Origin: JABDJX01 sp039942715
GTDB lineage: Bacteria > Pseudomonadota > Alphaproteobacteria > Rhodobacterales > Rhodobacteraceae
Assembly: GCA_039942715.1 (NCBI GenBank)
Contig: JBDVBY010000007.1
Coordinates: 642,374 to 706,373 of the forward strand
Direction of reading: 5' to 3'
Length of the DNA stretch: 64,000 bases
The notes below the pieces were generated by a model. That model saw only the letters and a list, made by a program, of their open reading frames with translations. It was not told the DNA's origin and did not search any database. This document shows, one piece after another, positions 1-7,735 of this stretch; position 1 is the first letter of the stretch, and every line of letters begins with the position of its first letter. The translations under genes were made by a program, and so were the position numbers.

Positions 1-167
1 AGCTTTTGGAGCTGGAGGCTTCGCCAATACACACGGCTTCATCCGCCAGCTGTACATGCAGGGCACTGCGGTCAACGGTGGAGTGGACGGCTACCGTAGC
101 AATCCCCATCTCCTATGCGCAGTGCGATTTCGCCCCGATTGGCAATCAAAATTTTGGAAAACCTCAT
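1..167 (-). pseudogene. accC: accC 5' fragment, cyanobacterial type, frame disrupted
   Basis: Read on the minus strand from the ATG at 167, this starts like biotin carboxylase (acetyl-CoA carboxylase subunit): MRFSKILIANRGEIALRI. The reading then continues one frame over, from about 112, as EMGIATVAVHSTVDRSALHV and on to the window edge. Normally five or so residues (of the type -RTCK-) lie between these parts, so about 14 nt seem to be missing and the frame is broken near 113. The residues VDRSALHVQLADEAVCIGE are typical of cyanobacterial AccC and differ clearly from the intact Rhodobacterales accC at 23812-25158. The gene is cut by the window edge. The small deletion could be a true mutation or an assembly fault near a contig end. 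Confidence 0.7.
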
Positions 168-492
168 CTGGCAGCCAGCGACTTTGCACTGAGTAATTAA
201 GAAGATGATCGTATCACGCAGGGCCTGCCTGATATTAAGAAGAACTTTTCTTTGTTTTTTGCTCTTGTCAATAGTTTATAGAGGGCCCACAAATAACCTG
301 CGCGGCGGGGGAAACACCACCAACAAAGAAAGGCGTGGCAAAGTGCACGTTATGCCGTTTTGCTATAAATCGATGTGCGAAGCAAAAAAACAGCTAGCTT
401 GCCCTCAACTGCTAGCCTGCAACCTGGGTATTTGTGTAAAAGCAAATGCTTTCAAAAGGTGAATTCCTTTGGGTTAATCGCACACCGCTATC
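168..492. other. intergenic stretch, no gene seen
   Basis: The region between the accC start and tRNA-Leu is fairly AT-rich with short T and A runs. Short open frames here lack ribosome binding sites and resemble no family. It may hold the divergent promoters of accC and of the tRNA, but I see no clear boxes. Confidence 0.5.
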
Positions 493-573
493 GCGGATGT
501 GGTGGAATTGGTAGACACGCACGCTTGAGGGGCGTGTGGCTCACGCCTTCGAGTTCGAGTCTCGCCATCCGCA
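493..573 (+). tRNA. tRNA-Leu (anticodon GAG)
   Basis: The cloverleaf folds: acceptor arm GCGGATG (493-499) pairs with CATCCGC (566-572), discriminator A573. The anticodon stem is CACGC/GCGTG around the loop TTGAGGG, giving anticodon GAG, and a long variable arm is present as expected for tRNA-Leu. The CCA end is not encoded (the gene is followed by TAAGCC). The other two tRNAs in this window do encode CCA. This agrees with the cyanobacterial look of the neighbouring genes. Confidence 0.9.
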
Positions 574-576
574 TAA

Positions 577-590
577 GCCTCGTTAGAGGC
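577..590 (+). terminator. short hairpin just after tRNA-Leu
   Basis: GCCTC-GTTA-GAGGC forms a 5-bp stem with a tetraloop 3 nt downstream of the tRNA. No T-run follows, so it could be a processing or weak termination signal. Confidence 0.3.
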
Positions 591-727
591 GCAACTCTAA
601 TAAGCGAGAGCTGTTTAACGACGGTTCGCGCTTGTGTTTTAAACGCGTTTTATAAAGGTGAGATTCAGCGTAATCGGCTACGAGATCGCCTTCTTCGTTA
701 TGATGATAGAACGATACGTAAACTTTT

Positions 728-1345
728 GTGAACGCTTTGGCTTCAGCTCCTTCTATCCTTCCAATTTCCCAGCAGACCCATTGGCATTCTTTAACCCCGC
801 TTTGGCAAGGTGATAAAGCAGTGGTTCAGCGCGGGTTACCCCACGACCAGCTATCGCCTGCCTGGCAAATTCTGATGCTAGGAGACGGATCGCCAACGCG
901 CCATCTACAGCTGCTAACGCGCGAGCCAACAGAAGTCGATGTTATTGACATGTCTTTGGTTGGCCCGGAGGGGGATACAGCCCCGCATCAAATTGCAGAG
1001 GTCCCAGGGCCACATTTGCGGCGGCAGGTCTGGCTCAGGACGGCTTCGGGGCAGCGGTTGGCATATGCGACCTCTTGGTGGGAGGCCAGCCACGTTGATG
1101 AGTATTTAGAGAATAGAGATTTGCCGATTTGGACTAGCTTGGCCAAGCTGCGTACAGAGCTGTATCGAGATATCCAGGGCATTGAATTCGGCCATTCGGC
1201 AGCCCTAGAAAAGGCTTTTGGGCAAAAGGGGCCTTTTTGGGGGCGGCATTATCTGTTTTGGCATCATGGCAAGCCGCTGACGCTGATTTATGAGGTGTTT
1301 TCCCCGTATTTAATACGTTACTTGGGTCCGATGGGCTCGGTATAG
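728..1345 (+). CDS. chorismate lyase-like protein (Ycf21/DUF98 family)
   Basis: The protein has 205 residues and starts at GTG 728. The family (Ycf21, DUF98, chorismate pyruvate-lyase-like) covers plastid, cyanobacterial and some mycobacterial proteins; characterised members remove pyruvate from chorismate to give 4-hydroxybenzoate, used for quinone synthesis. Diagnostic stretches are LGDGSPTRHLQLLT (about residues 51-64), RRQVWLRTASGQRLAYATSW (about 98-117) and GPFWGRHYLFWHHGKPLTLI (about 168-187). The match is to cyanobacterial members in particular; Rhodobacterales normally do not carry this form. Together with the accC fragment and the CCA-less tRNA it marks the first 1.4 kb as foreign to the rest of the window. 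The substrate role is inferred from the family only. Confidence 0.8.
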   Translation: MNALASAPSILPISQQTHWHSLTPLWQGDKAVVQRGLPHDQLSPAWQILMLGDGSPTRHLQLLTREPTEVDVIDMSLVGPEGDTAPHQIAEVPGPHLRRQVWLRTASGQRLAYATSWWEASHVDEYLENRDLPIWTSLAKLRTELYRDIQGIEFGHSAALEKAFGQKGPFWGRHYLFWHHGKPLTLIYEVFSPYLIRYLGPMGSV

Positions 1346-1513
1346 GCCATCGCTTGCCAGCCTTATGCGAGTGATTAACTTAAGCTGCCGACATTAAGAT
1401 GGACGGGTGGAATCTAGCCAAATTTGGGCGCGGACCGGGCCGTAATGTTCACGTAGCGATCGCTCGACTTTTTTCCGGGCCGAGGCTGATTTGAGATTTA
1501 AACGCTATTGGTT
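1346..1513. other. probable junction between cyanobacteria-like and Rhodobacterales DNA
   Basis: No gene is visible here. On the left lies a cyanobacteria-like gene, on the right the 3' end of a Rhodobacterales secG. The octamer GCGATCGC, the HIP1 palindrome abundant in many cyanobacteria, sits at 1456-1463. The same octamer also occurs inside secG, so it does not locate the join. I cannot place the breakpoint more exactly. Confidence 0.4.
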
Positions 1514-1888
1514 TTAGTCGAGGCCCGGAACGGATGCGGCCCCACCACTTGCGCCACCGGGGATCGGCGGTAACAGGCTGTCGCCTGACGGGATTTGACC
1601 CGGTGTTGTGCCTTCTGGAGCTTCGATGCCAAGGCGGTCCAGAACCGAGCCATTGGCGGTTTTTTGAGCGGCCACGATCGTCAGGGCCAGTGACGTACAG
1701 ATAAAGGCGATCGCCAAAATCCATGTGATTTTACCAAGCGCTGTTGCTGCGCCGCGTGAGCTGACGACACCGCCGCCGCCACCGCCGCCACCAAGGCCCA
1801 TGCCGCCGCCTTCAGAGCGCTGCAAAAGCACGCATCCGATCAAGGACAAGGCCAGGATCAGGTGGACGATAAGAATGACGTTTTCCAT
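1514..1888 (-). CDS. secG: preprotein translocase subunit SecG
   Basis: SecG is the small accessory subunit of the SecYEG protein-export channel in the inner membrane. The 124-residue protein has two membrane segments (about 4-24 and 51-73) separated by the diagnostic LLQRSEGGGMGLGGGG motif and the AATALGKITWILAI segment. The Ala/Gly/Pro-rich C-terminal tail is common in alphaproteobacteria. In many Rhodobacterales pyrG follows secG; here the downstream sequence ends in the foreign-looking segment instead, which supports a join between 1346 and 1513. Confidence 0.93.
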   Translation of the reverse strand: MENVILIVHLILALSLIGCVLLQRSEGGGMGLGGGGGGGGVVSSRGAATALGKITWILAIAFICTSLALTIVAAQKTANGSVLDRLGIEAPEGTTPGQIPSGDSLLPPIPGGASGGAASVPGLD

Positions 1889-2114
1889 ATGCGCGCTCTT
1901 TGGAACTGTGTGTGACGTGTCACTTAAGTCAGAGTGGGGTTTGGTGCAAGGGGTGTGTGGGGGAAGGATGTGCGTGGTTTGTTGATATTGATCTGTTGGT
2001 TTTGCCAGTCACTGTCAGCTTTGAGCCCATTTTACCTGTTTTCTGTATCGCGGCGGATGTCCGGTCTGGGGAAGGCAATGATCGCCACGCAAATGAGGGT
2101 TGGTCATGTCTGCC

Positions 2115-2738
2115 TCAGATATCAAAAAAGACGGTTTCATTTGGCCCTTGCAGGTGAATGTCGAAACGGTAAGTGCCGTCTGCTTGTTTCTTGGCAAGCA
2201 AGGTCGGGATGCGGTTTTGATGCTCCAACCGCGTCAGGATTGGGTCCGCCGCGTTGGCCTCGCTTTCGTCGTCAAAGTAAATCCGGGTATGCAATCCAAT
2301 GTTGATCCCTCTTGCGACCACCCATGCGGTTATGTGCGGCGCTTGCATTCGGCCATCGGGGAAGGGCACAGCGCCAGGCTTGACTGTTTCAAATGTAAAT
2401 TCGCCTGTATCCATGTTTCCGGGGGAGCGGCCCCAGCCGGTAAAGTTCGGGTCAGCCGTGCCGCGCGTCTCATTGGCCGATGGAAACAAACCAGCCGCGT
2501 CCGGTTGCCAAATTTCAATCATCGCGTCGCGTAGGGGCGTGCCCATCCCATCAAAAACTGCGCCTCTGATTTTGATCTCAGTGCCCTGCACAGGACCGGT
2601 CTTCATCGCGCTGCCAAGATCACCGCCATAGATGTCGATGCCCGCAAAGTTCGGGGTGCAACCGATATGAACATAGGGGCCAGCAGTTTGGCTGGGGCTT
2701 TCGCGCAGAAAGGTGTCAAGTTGCTGAGTCATAGTCAC
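2115..2738 (-). CDS. pcaG: protocatechuate 3,4-dioxygenase alpha subunit
   Basis: PcaG pairs with PcaH in the intradiol dioxygenase that opens the protocatechuate ring to 3-carboxy-cis,cis-muconate. It has 207 residues. It begins LRESPSQTAGPYVHIG, which matches the family start, and carries the intradiol core (GTEIKIRGAVFDGMGTPLRD, then IEIWQPDAAG). As expected for the alpha subunit it lacks the tyrosine and histidine iron ligands found in PcaH. Its start overlaps the end of pcaH by 4 bp, so the two are translationally coupled in the order pcaC-pcaH-pcaG. Confidence 0.95.
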   Translation of the reverse strand: MTMTQQLDTFLRESPSQTAGPYVHIGCTPNFAGIDIYGGDLGSAMKTGPVQGTEIKIRGAVFDGMGTPLRDAMIEIWQPDAAGLFPSANETRGTADPNFTGWGRSPGNMDTGEFTFETVKPGAVPFPDGRMQAPHITAWVVARGINIGLHTRIYFDDESEANAADPILTRLEHQNRIPTLLAKKQADGTYRFDIHLQGPNETVFFDI

Positions 2739-3478
2739 ATCCCGTCCTTGCGGTTCTCGAAATAGGTTTGGCGTCTTCCGCGCAGCACCATGTCGAATTT
2801 GTAAGCCAAGCTATCCATCGGAACGGTACGGTTCATGTCCAAGGGCGCTGTCAACGCATCGACGGCCTCTTTTGATTTGAGAACGCCGACAATCGGGCAA
2901 AGCGGGATAAGCGGATCCCCCTGAAAGTACATCTGAGTGATGAGCCGCTGCGCAAACCCGTGGCCGAACAGCGAAAAGTGTATATGGGCTGGACGCCAGT
3001 CGTTCATTCCGTTGGGCCAAGGGTAGGGGCCCGGCATGATGGTGCGGAACTCGTATGACCCGTCTTCGCCTGTGATAGTGCGCCCGCACCCTCCGAAATT
3101 CGGGTCCAGCGCGGCCAAATAGCTTTCTTTTTTGTGGCGATATCGTCCTCCCGCATTGGCTTGCCATGCTTCGATCAGGGCACTCGGAACGCCACGCCCG
3201 TTTTCATCCATCACACGCCCATGCACAATGATGCGCGGGCCAATCGCGCTCTCGCCTGCCGTGGCGAAGTTGTGAATCAGGTCGTTGTCGAGATCGCCCA
3301 AAAGGGTGTGGCCAAACACGGGCGAGGTCTCTTCGGAAAGCGTTGTTGGAAACGACAGCAACGCAGCCTGCGGGCTGCGTTTGACGCTCGTTTTGTAAAG
3401 AGGGGTCAATGCGTCAGGCTGCCAGGCGCGATCGCGCGGGATGTAGTCACCTTGTTTTGGTGCTTGTTCAGCGCTCAT
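2735..3478 (-). CDS. pcaH: protocatechuate 3,4-dioxygenase beta subunit
   Basis: This 247-residue protein is the iron-bearing catalytic subunit of protocatechuate 3,4-dioxygenase. The non-heme Fe(III) ligands are visible: the tyrosine of GGRYRHKK, the tyrosine of MPGPYPWPN and the two histidines of RPAHIHFS. The N-terminal PcaH extension (GDYIPRDRAWQPDALTPLYK) and the intradiol core VHGRVMDENGRGVPSALIE are present. It overlaps pcaC upstream by 4 bp and pcaG downstream by 4 bp, forming one operon read away from pcaQ. Confidence 0.96.
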   Translation of the reverse strand: MSAEQAPKQGDYIPRDRAWQPDALTPLYKTSVKRSPQAALLSFPTTLSEETSPVFGHTLLGDLDNDLIHNFATAGESAIGPRIIVHGRVMDENGRGVPSALIEAWQANAGGRYRHKKESYLAALDPNFGGCGRTITGEDGSYEFRTIMPGPYPWPNGMNDWRPAHIHFSLFGHGFAQRLITQMYFQGDPLIPLCPIVGVLKSKEAVDALTAPLDMNRTVPMDSLAYKFDMVLRGRRQTYFENRKDGM

Positions 3479-3855
3479 AAGTCCACTCCCATTTCGGCAT
3501 ACGTTTGTTTTGCCAATTTGATGGCATGATTAGCTTTTGGGACACCAGCATAGACTGCAACGTGCATAAAGGCTTGCAGGACGTCTTGCGGAGTAGCGCC
3601 CGTGTTGGCCGTGGCACGGATGTGCATCGGGATTTCTTCGAAACTACCAGTGGCCGCCAACAACGATAGGGTCAGCATTGAACGCTCGCGATTGCTTATG
3701 CTGTCGTCGGACCACAATGTGCCCCATGCACCTTCGGTAATCATGCTTTGAAATGGCGCATCGAAATCCGTCTTGTTTGCTTCGGTGTGGTCCACATGAG
3801 CGTCGCCCAAGACCGAACGACGCGTCGACATTCCTTGTTCAAAACGGTCATGCAT
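3475..3855 (-). CDS. pcaC: 4-carboxymuconolactone decarboxylase
   Basis: PcaC decarboxylates 4-carboxymuconolactone to 3-oxoadipate enol-lactone in the beta-ketoadipate pathway. The 126-residue length is normal for the stand-alone enzyme. Family features are the RRSVLGDAHVD start, the FDAPFQSMITEGAWGTLW segment, SNRERSMLTLSLLAATG and the C-terminal EIPMHIRATANTGAT helix pair. Its start codon overlaps the stop of the upstream pobA/pcaD remnant (TAATG). The enol-lactonase PcaD, which normally comes next in the pathway and is often the neighbouring gene, is only a remnant here. Confidence 0.95.
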   Translation of the reverse strand: MHDRFEQGMSTRRSVLGDAHVDHTEANKTDFDAPFQSMITEGAWGTLWSDDSISNRERSMLTLSLLAATGSFEEIPMHIRATANTGATPQDVLQAFMHVAVYAGVPKANHAIKLAKQTYAEMGVDL

Positions 3856-4061
3856 TAAGAGTGCTCCTTCAAAAACGGGGTCAGGATTGCAGCAAAGGCT
3901 GCAGAGTTTTCGACGTATGGCACCGTTGCGTCACTCAAATCAGCGCCCGTAATTGCCGCACAGCATGCGGTATATCCGGTTGTCGGAGTGCGTGAGAGTT
4001 TTGCACCCCATAGCAACAGTCCCGATGGATCGCGCCCTATGATTGTGACCTGCGTCTTCAT
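3855..4061 (-). pseudogene. composite remnant of pobA (start) and pcaD (pieces)
   Basis: This 68-codon frame is a patchwork. The first residues, MKTQVTIIGRDPSGLLLW, are the start of 4-hydroxybenzoate 3-monooxygenase (PobA), with the second FAD-loop glycine altered. The middle, GYTACCAAITGADL, is an internal motif of 3-oxoadipate enol-lactonase (PcaD). The end, VPYVENSAAFAAILTPFLKE, is a PcaD C-terminus. Both enzymes are otherwise missing, so at least two deletions must have joined the pieces. The frame is still open and sits where pcaD is expected, directly before pcaC and divergent from pcaQ. It could act only as a leader that couples translation of pcaC. The alternative, a sequence-assembly fault, cannot be excluded. 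Confidence 0.65.
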
Positions 4062-4098
4062 GTCGTTTATCCCGTTATACCCTCTGATCTTCCTATAA

Positions 4099-4114
4099 TT
4101 GAAATGGCATTCAA
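4099..4114. promoter_or_regulatory. candidate LysR-type operator between pca genes and pcaQ
   Basis: TTGAA-ATGGCA-TTCAA is a perfect 5-bp inverted repeat with a 6-bp spacer, in the 95-bp divergent gap between the pca operon and pcaQ. It contains the T-N11-A core of LysR-type sites, and PcaQ is a LysR-type protein. The site is inferred from position and symmetry only. Confidence 0.4.
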
Positions 4115-4156
4115 AATGAGATATTGGGCAATTTACTTATCCAAAAGGGAATGAAT

Positions 4157-5068
4157 ATGGATCGTCGCATCAAGTTCCGCCATTTGGATGCCTTTAGCGC
4201 GATCGCACGGACGCGCAGTTTTAAGATTGCAGCTGAGCAGTTAAACCTCACTCAACCTGCAATCTCTAAAACACTCAAAGAGTTAGAAGACATTCTTGGT
4301 GTCGTTGTGATGGAGCGAAGCCGTTCCGGCGTTGCGCTCACCCCGCAAGGTGAAATCTTTCTGCAATTCGCCGAACAAAGCACCGCGGCCTTGCGCCACG
4401 GACTCCGCAGCATTCAGGCCACCGACAGCGTGGGCGGGCGGCTGAGACTGGGCGCTTTACCGAGTGTAGCGTCCTCACTTTTGCCGGATGCCGTGCTACA
4501 GTTCACCGCACACAGCCCAGACACAGTGGTTGAAATCCACGAAGGTCCGCACCTTGATTTGACTGCGCGGTTGCGCAGCGGAAGTCTCGATCTTGTGGTC
4601 GGGCGATTGGGGCGGCCTGACACAATGGTGGGGCTTAACTTTCAACAGCTCTACGCAGAAAATGTGGTAATCGTCGCCAATCCGCACAGTCCTGCGCGCA
4701 GTGTCACCGACCCCGCGCAGCTGACAGATTTCCGGGTGCTCTATCCGCCGAAGGATTCCGCGATCCGCCCGCTTGTCGCGCGGCTGTTGATTGCACGTGG
4801 TGTGCCGCTCTTTAACAACCGGATTGAAACTGCTTCTCCCACCTTTGGCCGTACTGTGACCTTGGCTGATCCCGGTACCGTCTGGGTGATCAGTCAAGGT
4901 GTTGTCGCAGATGATATCGCCACAGGGCGGCTATGTGCGCTGGATATTGATATGACCGCGACCCAGGGTGCCGTGGGCATCATGAGCCGCGCAGAAGAGA
5001 TTCCATCCGTCGCGACACGCACGTTTGTGAAACTCCTCAGCAACCTGGAGGCGGTTAACGACGACTAA
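4157..5068 (+). CDS. pcaQ: LysR-family regulator PcaQ
   Basis: PcaQ activates pcaDCHGB-type operons in response to beta-carboxymuconate and carboxymuconolactone in alphaproteobacteria. The protein starts MDRRIKFRHLDAFSAIARTR, with a LysR winged helix-turn-helix (about residues 5-65, TQPAISKTLKELEDILGV) and a substrate-binding domain from about 90. I chose ATG 4157 because an AAGGG box lies 8 nt upstream; ATG 4151 is too close to that box. It is divergent from the pca operon, the usual arrangement, and convergent with the paaX-like gene, whose stop lies 5 bp away. Confidence 0.9.
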   Translation: MDRRIKFRHLDAFSAIARTRSFKIAAEQLNLTQPAISKTLKELEDILGVVVMERSRSGVALTPQGEIFLQFAEQSTAALRHGLRSIQATDSVGGRLRLGALPSVASSLLPDAVLQFTAHSPDTVVEIHEGPHLDLTARLRSGSLDLVVGRLGRPDTMVGLNFQQLYAENVVIVANPHSPARSVTDPAQLTDFRVLYPPKDSAIRPLVARLLIARGVPLFNNRIETASPTFGRTVTLADPGTVWVISQGVVADDIATGRLCALDIDMTATQGAVGIMSRAEEIPSVATRTFVKLLSNLEAVNDD

Positions 5069-5072
5069 AAGT

Positions 5073-5837
5073 TTAGTCTTCAAGCCCCGCGAGGTCCTGC
5101 GCCGGTAGCTGGGTCAAAAGCCGTGCGACATGGTCACGGCAGGCTGGTCCGGCCCAATGATCGGGGAACACAAAATCTGGCAGGGCAGGAGTGCGCAGAA
5201 CGATCCGCCGCCACCCATGCACGATTAAAATACGCAGGGCTGCGATCTCAAGGTTGGACAAGTGGTCGGCCCGATGATTCATCGCGTCTAGCTAGCGCAA
5301 CAATGCCGTCGTTTGGTCTTGCGTCGCGCGTCTAATGGTCTTTTCCCGCATCCAATGCGGCAGATCATCTGGACGTAATCGCGCGCAAAATGCATCGGCA
5401 TAGGCGGAAGGGTCGGTGGTGATCACGATGTTTGAGGTGATCCAAGCCTCGGACTGCCGAGCGGTCATATCCGCTGTTGGCGTGTTACAAATCGCCAAAA
5501 CCGCGGGCGTCTGCACATCCGTCAAGCCATAAATCCGCGGCGTGGCTTGCGCACTTTGCGCTCGTCCCCATTGCGTCAGTTGGTGCGAGCTTTTGCGCCC
5601 ATCGCGTTCGCTTTCGATCCAGCCGTCTTTGCGCAAACGGTGTAAGGCGACGCGCATCGCCTCTGGCTTGATCCCCATTAAGGCGGTCAGGCGTCCCAAC
5701 AGCGTCCCGCTGATCTTGGCGCCTTCGTCTTGTGCCAATTCACCAAAAACCGTCACCAGCAACGACCAGACGCGGGGGGCTGATCTGCGGTCAAGCGGCC
5801 TGCAAGCTGTTGGAACGTCGTGGATTTCATAGACCAT
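5073..5837 (-). pseudogene. paaX: PaaX-family regulator interrupted by an in-frame amber codon
   Basis: PaaX represses phenylacetate degradation genes and responds to phenylacetyl-CoA. The N-terminal part (5295-5837) carries the winged-helix region RRSAPRVWSLLVTVFGEL and ALMGIKPEAMRVALHRLRKD. After -TTALLR a TAG at 5292-5294 stops translation. The reading continues in the same frame (LDAMNHRADHLSNLEIAALR) into a normal PaaX C-terminus, LIVHGWRRIVLRTPALPD, ending at 5073. The total of 255 codons fits the family, and no length change is needed, so a single nonsense change explains the break. A truncated product of 181 residues would lack the C-terminal domain. The neighbouring paaZ piece points to general decay of this catabolic region. 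Confidence 0.75.
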
Positions 5838-5871
5838 TCATAGTCTGCGCGGCACGACTTTCCAAGCGCGG

Positions 5872-6249
5872 TCAAGCCACGTAGGCGTTCATCGTCAACA
5901 GGTCGTATTCCGCAACAAGTTCATCGTCTTGATTGGTCAGTGTGACGTGCCAGCGGACCTCGCCATATTCATCGTTGCGGGGGGTTTTATGCTTGACGGT
6001 CAACCGTACCTTGATGCTGTCACCTGCGACAACCGGCTTCATAAAACGCAGATTATCAAGGCCGGTGTTGGCCAGAACTGGCCCTTCGGCTGGGTCTACG
6101 AACATGCCAGCAGCGAAGCTAAGCAAGAGATAGCCATGGGCGACACGATCCGGGAAGAACGGGTTTCGCTTGGCCGCGTCCGCATCCATGTGAGCATAAA
6201 ATGTATCGCCACTGAATTCCGCGAAGTGTTCGATATCGGCCATCGTGAT
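5872..6249 (-). pseudogene. paaZ: paaZ C-terminal (MaoC hydratase) fragment
   Basis: PaaZ is the bifunctional oxepin-CoA hydrolase / aldehyde dehydrogenase of phenylacetate catabolism. Only the end of its C-terminal MaoC-like hot-dog domain remains: ITMADIEHFAEFSGDTFYAH, then PFFPDRVAHGYLLLSFAAG and the end at NAYVA. The full protein has about 680 residues, so the dehydrogenase and the start of the hydratase are gone. Upstream similarity stops near 6250 and the multicopper oxidase gene begins to overlap the same strand at 6291. Internal ATG 6243 could start a 123-residue product, but it would lack the front of the hot-dog fold. It lies next to the paaX-like pseudogene. Confidence 0.7.
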
Positions 6250-6290
6250 TTCGTGCAATAGCAGCAAGGCGAGGACGACACTCACGTGTC

Positions 6291-7592
6291 TTACAAAACC
6301 TCGACCCAAGTTTTCATGCCGGACGCTTGATGCCCCAACATGTGGCAATGCAATAGCCACTTGCCGGGGTTGTCAAAGACAACTGCAATTTTTCGAGAAG
6401 CCCCTCGTTCAATCAGTGACGTGTCTCGTAAATCACCCAGTGAACCATCTCTGTTTAGCTCATAGAAATGGTGTCCATGCAGATGGATGCCGTGCGCAAA
6501 GCTGGTGTCATTGATTAATTCAAATTCAACAGTTTCACCGCGTTTGATGCTGGCAAGAGGTGCTTCTTTCATTCCCGACACGCCATTAAAAGCCCAGATG
6601 TCATCACCTTGGTGGCGACCGCCCATAGCACCGCCTTCCATTCTCAAGCTCAAGGACTGGTCGGGCTTGGCTTTTGGTTTCAGCACGTCCGGTGCTGCCA
6701 AGGCGGCAATAGGCTCAGCTGTCGGTACTTTATCTTCGCCTTCAATTCTCAATTTTCCCATTTCGTAAATGTCATCACGCAAAACAAAAAGGAAATCGAC
6801 CGCGCTTGTCACATCACCAATCAAATCGATACGCTGTGCAGGCGCAATTTGGAAATCTTCCAGCGGGCGTGGCGCTGTCAAAGGCATACCGTCAAGTGCC
6901 ACAACTTTCGCATCCAAACCCTCTATCCGAATGGGAAAAACACGCGCTGTGGCTGTGTTGATCAAGCGTAATCTTATGCGCTCGCCCAATCGCACGGTTT
7001 CTCGCGACGGTAGGATTTTTGCATAATTTCCCATTCGTCCAGCATGCGCAAAATCGTGCATGTTGCCAAAGCCGCCATCTAAGGCACCGGTCTCTTCAAT
7101 GCGCCAATCATCGAGCATTACTGTGATGTCATGATCAACTTTGGGCGGGTTGGTTTCCTCGATGATCAATGGGCCATAAAGCCCTTTGGCGACCTGCTCC
7201 CAAGACCGATTGTGAGAGTGATACCAGAACGTTCCGGCGTCTTTCGCAGTAAATCGGTAGTCGAAGCTTTCACCCGGAGCGATCAAAGGTTGGGTCATGC
7301 CAGGTACGCCATCCATGGCGTTTTCCAAGCGTATGCCATGCCAATGAACAGACGACCCTTGATCGGTTTGATTTTCGAACCTGAGCGACAACACTTCTCC
7401 TTGGCGCACACGCAGTTCGGGCCCCGGTGTGGTGCCGTTAAAGCCAAGCATGTCTGTCGCGCCATCCCCTTCAGGCAATATTTGCGCTTTGACGTGTTCG
7501 GCGCGCAGCACTTTGGGGCTGGCAAAGGCGCTGCTTGGCAGAGATAGCGCGGCGGCGGTTCCAAGAAGGAATGTGCGACGATGTAACTTCAT
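6291..7592 (-). CDS. multicopper oxidase, Tat-exported
   Basis: The protein has 433 residues and a twin-arginine signal, HRRTFLLGTAAALSLPSSAFA. All four copper-binding motifs are visible: SVHWHG (first cupredoxin domain), TFWYHSHN, GIHLHGHHF and LLHCHMLGHQASGM near the C-terminus, the last two holding the type 1 and trinuclear ligands. This is the three-domain laccase/CumA/CueO-like group, which oxidises metals such as Cu(I) or Mn(II) or phenols with reduction of oxygen to water in the periplasm. No methionine-rich CueO insert is seen. The exact substrate cannot be read from the sequence, and no copper-responsive regulator lies next to it. Confidence 0.9.
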   Translation of the reverse strand: MKLHRRTFLLGTAAALSLPSSAFASPKVLRAEHVKAQILPEGDGATDMLGFNGTTPGPELRVRQGEVLSLRFENQTDQGSSVHWHGIRLENAMDGVPGMTQPLIAPGESFDYRFTAKDAGTFWYHSHNRSWEQVAKGLYGPLIIEETNPPKVDHDITVMLDDWRIEETGALDGGFGNMHDFAHAGRMGNYAKILPSRETVRLGERIRLRLINTATARVFPIRIEGLDAKVVALDGMPLTAPRPLEDFQIAPAQRIDLIGDVTSAVDFLFVLRDDIYEMGKLRIEGEDKVPTAEPIAALAAPDVLKPKAKPDQSLSLRMEGGAMGGRHQGDDIWAFNGVSGMKEAPLASIKRGETVEFELINDTSFAHGIHLHGHHFYELNRDGSLGDLRDTSLIERGASRKIAVVFDNPGKWLLHCHMLGHQASGMKTWVEVL

Positions 7593-7735
7593 GGCCTTAG
7601 TCTATTCCCGATACGCTTTAAGGCAAGCTGACACCTGGTCCCAGGTGTCATCGAAGTTCGTCCAAATCTCAGCCTTTGCTTCAGATTTAGCGGCATCTTC
7701 CTTTATGCGGACACTGTGGGTGCAGACCTAGGCCT

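Noticed and set aside
1456..1463. GCGATCGC as proof of cyanobacterial origin
   Set aside because: The octamer also occurs within the Rhodobacterales secG, so one copy has little weight.
1725..1985. Plus-strand proline-rich frame (PPPPPPPP)
   Set aside because: It is the reverse reading of the glycine run of secG.
6250..6360. N-terminal extension of the paaZ-tail frame up to 6360
   Set aside because: It overlaps the end of the multicopper oxidase in another frame and has no similarity to PaaZ.
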